Positions 51,673 to 61,400 of a stretch of 64,000 bases of DNA are shown in pieces. Numbering within the stretch: position 1 is the stretch's first letter; each line of letters begins with the position of its first letter. The notes under the pieces were generated by a model. It saw only the letters and a program-made list of their open reading frames with translations, did not search any database and was not told the origin of the DNA. The DNA lies in assembly GCF_017654485.1 (NCBI RefSeq), contig NZ_CP061095.1, positions 1-64,000 of the forward strand, given 5' to 3'. The translations under genes and the position numbers were made by a program. This DNA comes from Roseomonas marmotae (lineage in GTDB: Bacteria; Pseudomonadota; Alphaproteobacteria; Acetobacterales; Acetobacteraceae).

Positions 51673-53346
51673 ATGTCACCGCGCCTGACCATCGGCAGGG
51701 TATCGATCACGGCCAGGGTACCGCGCGACCAGCCGGCGCTGCCCGGCCTCGCGGGCGACCTGCGGGAGTTGGCGCAGCGCCTGCTGGCGCCGGCCCTGGG
51801 CCAGCGTATCGCGGCGATGCTGCCGGCCGGCGGCGGAGTGGTGGTGGTGCGCCGCCTGCGTGTCGATCTGGCGGTCATGGCGCGGTGGGACGCCCGCCGG
51901 ATCGCCGCCCGGCTGGCGGACGCCATCCTTGCCGCGCTCGGTGCCGCGCTTCGCGGGGAGGGGGAGGCGGTGCTGCAACACGGCAGCCGTGCCGCGCACC
52001 GGGCCCAGGTGCTGGCCGATGTGGCCGCGGGCCGGGGAGGGCTCTGGCAGCATGGAACCTGCAAGGCCATGGCCGCGCGGCCCATGCCCCAGGCGCTGGC
52101 GGCGGTGCTGGAGGAGGCGGGAGAGGACGGGCCGCGCGCCCTGTCCCTGCTCCCGACTGAAACGGCTGCCCGGGTTGTGCGGCATCTGCCGCAGCCGGAG
52201 GTTCTTCGGCTGGCGGGATCCTGGCGGGTCATGCCAGGGGCGCGCCGGGGGCCGGTGGCCCCGATGCCTTCGCTCATCGCACGCCTTGCCGCGCTCGCGC
52301 GGGCGGTGCCGCCAGACCTGTGGCGGGAGCCACCGCGCGCCGCCCTCTTCCTCCTCTCGCGCGATGTCGCGGAGCGGGTGGGTGAACCGGCTGCCCTGGC
52401 GCCGGCCATCGCCTTCCTGCTGGCTGCCCCGGTCCCGGCGGGCCCGCCGCGCGCGCCATCACCGCGTCCGGGCGTCGATGATTTTTCACGCGACGCCGCG
52501 CCACGCCCGGGCGAAGCGCCTTCCTCCGCGCCGCCCCCGCGCCCGGGGCCCGAATGGCTCGGCCTGACGCCTCATGCCTGGCTCTACCTGCTCTGGCGCG
52601 ATGCGCTCGACCTCGGCGCCCTGGATCTCGCCGCCGTCATGGCGGGCGATGCGGCAAAAGGTGCGGCGGCGCTGGCGCGTGCCCTGGCGGGGACAGGGCG
52701 GGCCGATCCGGCGGGTGATGCGGCCCTGGCGCCGCTGGGCCTGTCTTCGGGACTGGTTCCGCCATCCTGCTGCCCGGCCGCCGAGGTACTGTCACGGCTT
52801 TCCGCGCAGGCCTGGCCTCCAGCCCGGACGGAAGCCACCTTGCTGCTCCCCCTCGGCCAAGGGTGGCTTCTGGCGAATGCCGCGACAGGCGCGTGGCTCC
52901 ACTGTGGTGATGGCTCCGCGCCGGACCCGGAAAGCTTCGGCTTTCCCGTGCTGGCGGGCGGCCTCTGGCATCCCGCACCTCCTGACAGCCCGCCACCCCT
53001 GGCGCGCCAGCCCGACCGCCCGGCGCGGGACGCTGTGGCGTTGACCCCGCCAGGTGCGCCGGATGCCGGTTCCGGCCTCGCCTGGGCGGCCCTGGCCCAG
53101 GCGGTGCTGCGCCGCTTCGCGCGTCGCCTGCCGGGCTTTGGCCATGCCGGGCCGGACTGGTTGCGCGCCAATCTGCTGGGCCCCGGTGCCCTGCGGCGGG
53201 GGCATCCGCCCGGAGAGCCGCCCTGGCTGGAGGTGGTGCTGGACCCGCCGCCGCTGGCGCTGCTGCTGCGCATGGGAGGGCTGCTGCCGGCCAGCTACCG
53301 GCTGCCGGACGGGACGCGGGTCGATCTGCTGCTGGCGGCGGGCTGA
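51673..53346 (+). CDS. Contractile injection system tape-measure-like protein (Pvc14-type)
   Basis: A 557-residue Ala/Pro/Arg-rich protein. The N-terminus (LTIGRVSITARVPRDQPALPG, then VVVVRRLRVDLAVMARWDARRIAARLADAI) resembles the start of the CIS tape-measure family. The protein sits directly before the AAA+ ATPase, as Pvc14 does before Pvc15. Repeated blocks HAWLYLLWRDALDLG and WAALAQAVLRRFARRLPGFG point to several copies of a helical motif. The tape measure sets the length of the tube. The assignment rests on N-terminal similarity and position; the rest is diverged. Four bases separate it from the small coiled-coil gene. Confidence 0.7.
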   Translation: MSPRLTIGRVSITARVPRDQPALPGLAGDLRELAQRLLAPALGQRIAAMLPAGGGVVVVRRLRVDLAVMARWDARRIAARLADAILAALGAALRGEGEAVLQHGSRAAHRAQVLADVAAGRGGLWQHGTCKAMAARPMPQALAAVLEEAGEDGPRALSLLPTETAARVVRHLPQPEVLRLAGSWRVMPGARRGPVAPMPSLIARLAALARAVPPDLWREPPRAALFLLSRDVAERVGEPAALAPAIAFLLAAPVPAGPPRAPSPRPGVDDFSRDAAPRPGEAPSSAPPPRPGPEWLGLTPHAWLYLLWRDALDLGALDLAAVMAGDAAKGAAALARALAGTGRADPAGDAALAPLGLSSGLVPPSCCPAAEVLSRLSAQAWPPARTEATLLLPLGQGWLLANAATGAWLHCGDGSAPDPESFGFPVLAGGLWHPAPPDSPPPLARQPDRPARDAVALTPPGAPDAGSGLAWAALAQAVLRRFARRLPGFGHAGPDWLRANLLGPGALRRGHPPGEPPWLEVVLDPPPLALLLRMGGLLPASYRLPDGTRVDLLLAAG

Positions 53347-53349
53347 GCC

Positions 53350-55425
53350 ATGGCCACCGCGCCCCTGGCCGACCTGCTGGACCATCTGGCGCTGCTGCGG
53401 CTGCGGCTGGCGCGTCAGGTCGCGCTGCTGCGCGCGACCGGCCGCTTCAACGAGGACCCCTTCCGTGGCCTCTATATCGGGGAGGCGGAAGCCGATGCCG
53501 CATCGGAGGATGTCCCGCCTCAGGGAAGCTGGGCGGACCGCGCCGCCATCCTGGCCGAGCGCATCGCCACGCGCGACCTGCTGCTGCGCCAGCGCGCCGG
53601 TGCCGAGCCGGGCCTGCCGATCCCCTGCCTGACGCGGCACTTCGGCCTCGGCCGCCCGGGCGCGGAGTGCCTGGTGGCGGCGGCCGGCGCCCTGCTCGAC
53701 CCACGCCTGCCGGTGCTGCTGGCTTATGCGCAGAACGACGCCGCCGCCCGCCAGCCGACGCTGGGCCTGATGCTGGAACTGCTGGCACCGGAGCCGGCTG
53801 CGCGCGTGGCGCTGTTCCGGCTCCTGCAGCCTGACGGCGTGCTGCTGTCGCAGCGGCTGCTGGCACCACCGCCCGCCGAATTCATGGCCTCGCCGCGCCC
53901 CACCATGCCGTTGCTGCCCGACGCGGCGCTGATGGGCCTGCTGCTGGGGGAGGCGGATACCGCGCTAGGGGGTGCGCTGGCGCCATTGCCCGCCGTTCCA
54001 CCGGGGAGCGATGGCGGGCTGGCGGCGATGCTGGCCCGGCAATGCGATCCCCTGCGCGGGCAGGCGTCGCTGGTCCTGCTGACGGGGCCGGGGGGCGACC
54101 TTGGCCAGGCCGCGCTGGCCGCCGCCGAGGCCGCCCGGCAGGGTGCCGGCCTCCTGGCCCTCGACCCATCGCACCCTGCCGGAGCGGGGCTGGAGGATGC
54201 GGCCTTCGCTGCGCTTTGCGGTCGTGCCCTGCGGCTGGTGGATGCCGCGCTCCTCCTGCCGGCCGCCGACCTGCCTCCGGCCCGATTGCATGCGCTGCTG
54301 CGCGCCACAGCGCGGCCGGGGCGGCCGGTCTTCTGTGCCGGGCCCGTTCCCGATGCCTGCCTGCCAGCCGGCCTGGAGGTCGTGGAGATCGACATGCCGG
54401 CGGCGGACGAGGCCCGCCGCGCCGGCTGGTGGCAGGCCGCGCTGGTGCCGGAGGGCGCGGCGGAGCTTGGCGTCGCCCTCGCGCGGCAGACGCGCCTCGG
54501 ACCCCTTGGCATCGCCGCGGCTGTCGCCCGCGCGCGGCGCCTGGCCCCGCCCGGCGAATGGCCGCCGGCGACGCCCGAGCCACTGGCGCAAGCCGCGCGC
54601 AGCGGGGCCGGCGCGGCGCTGGCCCGCCTGGCGCAGCCTGTTCTCGGCCAGCAGCCATGGGAGGATCTGGTGCTGCCGCCTGAGCCGATGGAGGAGCTGG
54701 AACTTCTGCTGGCGGCCGCGAGCCAGGGCGCGCGCCTAGCGGACTGGGGCTTCGGCCGGCGGCAGGCGGCGCTGGTGGCGCTCTTCGCCGGGCCAAGCGG
54801 CACCGGCAAGACCATGGCCGCCGGACTGGTCGCCCGCCGCGCGGGGCTGCCCTTGCACCGCATCGATCTTTCCGCCGTTGTCAGCAAATACATTGGCGAG
54901 ACCGAGAAGCAACTGGATCAGGTGCTGCGGGAGGCCGAGGCCATCGGGGCCGCGCTGCTCTTCGACGAGGCCGACGCGCTTTTCGGCAAGCGCACGGAGG
55001 TGCGAGACGCGCACGACCGCTACGCCAATCAGGAAGTCGCCTTTCTGTTGCAGCGGATCGAGTGTTTCGACGGCCTGGTGATCCTGACCACCAATCTCGG
55101 CGGGCATGTCGATCCCGCCTTCCTGCGCCGCATTGGCCATGTGGTGCGCTTTCCCATGCCGGATGAGGCGATGCGCCTGGAACTCTGGCGTCGCGCCTTC
55201 CCGCCGGCGGCGCCGCTGGCGCCTGGGCTGGACCTGGCGGTGCTGGCGCGCGGCTTCGATCTGGCGGGGGGCAATATCCGCAACGCCGCGCTGGGCGCGG
55301 CGCAGCGCGCGGCGGTGGAGGGCCGTGCCATCGGCATGGCGGACGCGCTGCGTGCCGTGACGCGGGAGATGCGGAAGCTCGGCCGGGTGCCGAGCCGCGT
55401 CGGCCTGGCCGGCCAGGCCGCCTGA
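53350..55425 (+). CDS. AAA+ ATPase of the injection system (Pvc15-like)
   Basis: A 691-residue ATPase. The N-terminal ~450 residues are a variable helical domain plus a degenerate AAA-like part (VLLTGPGGDLGQAALAAAE). The C-terminal AAA+ core has Walker A GPSGTGKT at 481-488, the pore-loop region SKYIGETEKQLDQVL, Walker B LLFDEADALFGKRTEV at ~537-550, sensor 1 LTTN and an Arg-finger segment DPAFLRRIGHVVRFPMPD. Pvc15-type ATPases are needed for particle assembly or cargo loading and are not ClpV-type disassembly enzymes. It is followed 10 bases later by the effector gene, fitting a cargo-loading role. Confidence 0.92.
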   Translation: MATAPLADLLDHLALLRLRLARQVALLRATGRFNEDPFRGLYIGEAEADAASEDVPPQGSWADRAAILAERIATRDLLLRQRAGAEPGLPIPCLTRHFGLGRPGAECLVAAAGALLDPRLPVLLAYAQNDAAARQPTLGLMLELLAPEPAARVALFRLLQPDGVLLSQRLLAPPPAEFMASPRPTMPLLPDAALMGLLLGEADTALGGALAPLPAVPPGSDGGLAAMLARQCDPLRGQASLVLLTGPGGDLGQAALAAAEAARQGAGLLALDPSHPAGAGLEDAAFAALCGRALRLVDAALLLPAADLPPARLHALLRATARPGRPVFCAGPVPDACLPAGLEVVEIDMPAADEARRAGWWQAALVPEGAAELGVALARQTRLGPLGIAAAVARARRLAPPGEWPPATPEPLAQAARSGAGAALARLAQPVLGQQPWEDLVLPPEPMEELELLLAAASQGARLADWGFGRRQAALVALFAGPSGTGKTMAAGLVARRAGLPLHRIDLSAVVSKYIGETEKQLDQVLREAEAIGAALLFDEADALFGKRTEVRDAHDRYANQEVAFLLQRIECFDGLVILTTNLGGHVDPAFLRRIGHVVRFPMPDEAMRLELWRRAFPPAAPLAPGLDLAVLARGFDLAGGNIRNAALGAAQRAAVEGRAIGMADALRAVTREMRKLGRVPSRVGLAGQAA

Positions 55426-55435
55426 GGGGCGGGCC

Positions 55436-58400
55436 ATGAGCCAGACCCTCGGCAGGACCGCCACACACCAGCCGGCGGGCAGCCCACCCGCCCGCGCCCC
55501 GCCTGTGCCCGAGGAGGCCCGGCACGGGCCGCTCTGGGCACAGGAGGAGCGGGAGCCGCCCGCCAGCCGCGCGGTGCTGGAGCGGGCGCAGGCCCTGGCC
55601 GGGAACCAGGCCATCGCCGGTCGGCGGGCCGAAGCCCTGGACGCAGCCCCCGCCCCCGTGCCGGAGGAGGGGGAGGCACCGGCCATCGCCGTGGATAGCG
55701 AGGCCACGGCGCCCGAAGCCCCGCAGCCCGTGACCGCGCCCGGCGCCACGACCGCGCCCGCACCGGGGCCTGAAGTGCCGGAGCCGGCACACGGCCCCCT
55801 CTGGGCCGCGCGCCCCATGCCCGCGGCGGGCGGTGCGGTGCCGCGCGATGCCGCCGCCCTGCGAGCCGCCGCCGCGGCAGGAGCCGCCGCGCTGCCCATG
55901 CCGGCCTTCTCGGCCGAAGCGGCCGTCGCGCCCATCCAGTCCGCCGGCCGGACCATTGAGGCGCGGGGCCAGGCGCGGATCGGCGCCGCGCGCGTGGCGC
56001 CGCGCCATCTGGTCCGTGGCGCCCGCCAGCCCGCGCCGCCGCCGCGCGAGGACCCCGGCCCAATCCCCGCGCAGATGGAGGCGCTGCAGGCCAAGGCGCG
56101 GCGGGAGCTGCCGCCCGCCGCCCTGCCGGAGGTGCAGGCCAGCCCGGAAGGCACCATGCCCAATCTCGGCGGGCCGGTGCTGACCGAGGAGGAACTGCGG
56201 CTGGTGCGGCTGGGCGATGTCGCCATCGATGCGCGCGGGTTGAGCGCGGAGGAGGCCACCCGGCTCAAGACCATCCGCCAGCAGCTCAGCCAGGGCGCCG
56301 TCGCCTCCATGCCGCCGCCTGCTACCTCCAGCGTCGCCAGCCCCGCGCTGACCTCGGCGCCGGTGCTGGACGAGCCGGTGACGGGGGAGGCGCTGACGCC
56401 GGAGCAGCGCGCGCTCTTCGCCCAGGTGGTCGGGCAGGTGGCCGGGGAGGCCGAGGCGGAGGCCGCCGAGGTGCTGGCCACCGTGCGGCAGACCCATGCG
56501 GCCTTTCCCGGTGGCGCCCTGGAACAGGCCTGGCTGGCGAGCGAGGGCGTGCTGCGGGATGACGACCTGAAGCCCACCGTCCTGGCGGCTGTGCGGGGCG
56601 AGGCGCGGCTGCTGGCGGAAAGCCTGGGCATGGCGCAGATGGAGGTGGAAGGCGCCATCGTGGCGCGGCGCGATGCGCTGAAGGAGCAGCGCGATGGCGT
56701 CTGCATGGCTACGGCCGCCGCCGTCAGCGACGCGCGCAGCGCGGCCTCCGCCGCCGCGCTCGGCCTCCGTGCCCAGGCCGGCGCCAGCGCCGATGCGGCG
56801 CGCGAGGCCGCCATGCGGGACCGGCGCGGCAGCCGGCGCGGGCGGCCCACGGCGCGGGAGCGGGTGGAGCGCAGCGTCACCGCCATCCGCGACAAGGTGG
56901 TGGAAGCCGAGGCGCGCTTCGACGCGCAGCTCCGCAACCGGCAGCGCGCCATCAACGAGGCGGTACGGCGCCAGGGCAATGCCTACCGCATGGCGCAGAC
57001 GCGGGACGAGCTGGCGCTGGAGCCGCTCGGCCTGGCGGCTATGGGGCGCCGGGCCATGGTGCGCCGCTGGGCGGATGGGGCGGCGACCGCGTTGAACCGG
57101 ACACGGGACAGCCTGAATACCGCCGCGGGCACCGCCGTCGCCGGCTTCAAGACGGAGCTGGAGGCGGCGGGGCGCGACGCCTTCGCGGCGTTGCGCGACT
57201 GGGGATCCCGCCAGTCCGGCGCGACCGAGACCTGGTGGACCGAACTCGACCAGCAGCTGAACACCTGGGCCACCGACGCCACGGCGCAGACCACCGCCTG
57301 GCAGGGCGCGCAGGCGCAGGCCTCCCGCGTCGCCCTGGCGCAGGATCTGGCCGCGGTGCAGCGCATCGTGGCCCTGCAGGAGGCCGGGCAACGGGATGCC
57401 GCGCGCGAATACCGCGCCTCGCTGGGCCGCGAGAGCCAGGCGGTGGTGAACGGCATCCTGGGTGCCGGCGGCGTGGTCGATCTGGTGGCGGGACTGACGG
57501 CGGGCCTGCGTGAGAGGGTGCGCGCCGCGCAGCAGCCGGTGCTGGAGCCGCTGCTGGAAGACAAGGTGATGGCGCTGCCGGACAAGGCGGAGTCCATGGC
57601 GGTCATCACCATGCTGCTGCAAGCCTCCCAGCCCGAGTTCGATCTCAACAAGGCAGCGACCGACATCCATGATTCCGTCACGCGCTGGCGCGGCACCGAC
57701 GAGGCGAAGATCTTCGCCGCCTTGCAGAACCTCTCGCCGCTGGCCGTCAAGGCGCTGCGCATCCAGTATCGCGCATCCTATGGCGACAGCCTGGATGACG
57801 ACCTGCGCGGCGACCTCAACGACGAGGAGATGGCGACCGCCAACCGGCTGCTGGAAGGCAACCGCAACCGCGCGGCGGTGATCGCGGGTGCGGTCGGAAG
57901 CCTCTATTCCGCCATCACCGGCCTCGGCACGGATACCGAGGAAGCCAAGGAACTGCTGCGCCGGATGGACCCGCAGCTGCGGACCGAGGTGCTGGCGGAA
58001 TACGAGCGCATCCATGGCGAGAGTTTCGCGACCGCCATACGCGGCGAGTGGATCAGCAATACCGACCAGGAATCCGTGGCCGCCCTGACCGAGGGCGACC
58101 TGCGCAGGTCGGATGCCATCGAGCTGGGCGGCGCCATGTCCAGCTACACCACCGGCGGCGACCCGGAGATGGGAGGTGGCGAGACGCAGTATTCCTTCGA
58201 CCGCGGCACCGCCATGACGACCTATGCCCGCATCCGCCGGGAGGTCGAGGAGGAAGCCAGGCGGCATGGCGAATGGACCACCGCGGATATTGAGGCGGAG
58301 ATCGCCCTGCGGAACAACGAGGTCGAGGGCGCCTTCAATACCCAGTTCGCCAATGCGCCCTGGGCGAAGGATGCGCAGGGAACCGCGCTGCACGCCGCTT

Positions 58401-61400
58401 TCCAGCAGGCCGGCGGTGCCTCCACCGATCTGCTCGGCGCCATCGCGCGCAACGACCTGGCCGCCGCCGATGTCGCCAGACTGCGGCTGGAGGATCAGGG
58501 CGTCTATGCCTCCGATGCCGCGATCAACGGCGTCTTCCGCGACCAGGCCAGCCGCAGCCGCGCGGAGTTGCAGCGCGACCTCGGGCCGGTGCTCGCCGCC
58601 CGCACCGCCGACCGGCTGGAGGAGGAGGACAGGACCACCCACCGCACCGCCGAGGAGCGCTTCAACCGCCGCCTGGAACTGGAGCGCGAGGGCGAGCGGG
58701 AGATGGCCCGGCTGGCGGATGAGCGCACCCGCGCCCGCATGCAGGCGCTCGGGGTGAACTACCAGGCCGCCAGCGGCCGCAGCCTCTCCGCCATGATCGA
58801 GGACAATATGAGCGGCGTGGCGCGGAAGGAGGCGCTCGCCCGCGTGGCGCAGGATGGCGTGCTGACGCCGTACCAGCGCCTGCGCTTCGCCATCGAGGGT
58901 GTCGGCACCGATATGCCGGAACTGCGCGGAACGCTGTCCGGCATGACCAGCGAGGAGCTGGAGGAAGCCGACCGGCAATGGAAGGACGAGCATGGCGGCG
59001 AGAGCCTGATCAGCGCCATCGAGGGCGATACCAGCGGCCGCGAGCAGGACGACCTGGTGGACATGGCCACCCATGGCAGGCCGATGACCGCCCAGGAGAT
59101 GGTGGACCAGGCCCGCCGCCGCTACGACCGCGACCGCGGGGACGAGACCTTCATCGGCTCCGGCCTCACGGGGTCCGAAAGCGCCGCCGCGAAGCGGGAG
59201 CTGGAGATGCTGGAGGGCAGCCTGGCGCGGATGCGCGACCCCCGGCTCTCGGCCGCCCAGCAGCGCGCGGTCGGTGCCGCCTTCGAGATCCGCGTCGACC
59301 GCACCCTGGCGGCGATCGAGGTGCAGCGCGCGGCGGTGGATTCGCTGGCCGACACCCTCTCCACCATTGCCGCCGTGGTGGCCGCCGTCGTGGTGGGCGC
59401 GCTGCTCTCGCCTTTCACCGGCGGCGGCTCTGCGGTGGTGGCGGCGGCGGTGATCGCCTCGCTGACCGCGACCGCCGCCTCGATGCTGACCAAGGCGCTG
59501 GTGAAGGGCGGTGCCTATGGCACCGAGGAGATCGGCACCGACCTCGCTATCGGCGCGGTGGATGCGGTGGTCTCGGCGGTGACGGCGGGGCTGGGCCATG
59601 CGCTGCTCGGCAGGCTGGCCAAGGGCATCACGCCGGTCGGCCGGTCCAGCCTGTTCCAGGGTCTCTCCCGCATGGGGCGCCTGGGCGCGATGGCGGCGCG
59701 GGGCCAGGCGCGCATCGCCTCCACCCTCGGGCGCTTCGGTACCGCCGGGCCGCTGGCCCGCGCGCTGGAGGGGCGGGCGATGCTGGCGGGCCTGGCCGCC
59801 GAGACCCGGCCTCTGTACCAGCGCCTGGCGGCCCAGGGTGCGGCGCAGCTGATCGAGCAGGGCGTGCAGGCGCTGCCCAGCTCCTTTGCCGGCGCCATGC
59901 TGGACGAGCGCGTCTGGCGCCAGCCCGGCGGGCCGATGCAGGTGCTGCAGGGCACCTTGCAGGGCACCTTGCAAAGCGTGGCGAGCGGCATGGGCTTCGC
60001 CGCCGCGCATCACGTCGCCTCCCACGGCTTCGGCATGGTGACAGGCGCCTTCCGCAACCAGCCAGTGGCCGAGCCGCATCTGCGGAGCGACGACGTGCTG
60101 GCGCATATGGGCCGGCCGGAGGACCGGCTGGCGGATTTCCGCCGCTGGCGGGAGGCCAATCCGCAGGGTTCGATGCGGGACTTCTATGCCGCGCGGCTGG
60201 CCGATGCCATCGCCGCCAGCGGCGCCGACGCCGCCCAGCGCCAGCGCGTGCGGGAGGCGCGCCGGGCCCTGCTCTCCGGGGAAGTGGAAGGTCAGCCGCT
60301 CTCCGGCCGTGAGCGCGGCGGCTTCGCCGATGTGCCGATCCTGCCGCTGGGGGAGGCGGAGTTCCGCCGCCTGGGCGGTACCGGCGACGCAGCCCTGGTG
60401 GTGCGCGACGGCCAGGCGGTGATCCTGCTGCGCGACGGCGCGCCGCCCTCCGCCGTGCGGCCCCTGCTGAGCGAGTTGCGCGGCCGCGTCTATGCCGATG
60501 CCGGCGGCATGACGCTGGAGGCTGCCCTGCCGCGCCGCCTGCGCGACGCCGTGCCGGTACGCCGGGGCGCCGGCCTGCATGGCGACGAGGTGCGCGTCGT
60601 GCTGATCCCGCCCGAGGGCGGGCCGCTTCAGCGCGTGGAGCTGCATGTCGGGCCGGAGGCGCGGCCGGTCGATGTCGCGCTGCATGCCGGTGAGCTGGAC
60701 CGGGTGCGGGGCTGGATGGGGCGCATGGGCGAGGCGCGGCAGGCCCTGGCCGGCTTTGGCCAGCGGCTGGGCCTGGATATCGTCACGCCGCATGACCGCG
60801 CGCGCTTCGAGGCCGCCGGCGAGGTGCGGAAGCTGACGCCCATCATTGAGGAGCGGATGCGCCGCTACATGCTGGCCGGCGATGCGCGCGGCCACGCCGC
60901 GATCGAGCTGGAGATCCGCCACCTGATGGCCCAGCAGGAAGCCGCGCGGCGCATCCTGACCGGGGAGGTGGTGGCGACGCCGCAGGGCTATGTCGCAGCC
61001 AGATCCACCAAGCCCAAGCCCGGCGCGGCGGCGCCCCCGCCGCTCTCGGCGGAGATGCAGGCGCATCTGCAGGCGAATGCCGCTGCCCTGGCCCTGGAGA
61101 ACCGGCTCGCCGCCTTCGCCCGCTCCCGCGAGATCACGATGAGGGACCGCAGCAACGCGCTGACCGGGATCGACCTCGAGCTGCGCAGGCTGCCGCCGCA
61201 TCTGCAGCGATGGAAGGGGGAGCTGCTGGCGCATTTCGGCGGCCCCGATCCCCTCAGTGAGCCGCTGTTCATGCGCGAGCCCCTGGCCCGCAGCGACCCC
61301 GCCTTGCGCCAGCAGGCCGAGCGCGTGCTCCGCTCCCTCGACGGTTTCCGCGAGACGCTCGCCGACCGCCATGCGCGGATGCAATTGATGGAGCGCGCGG

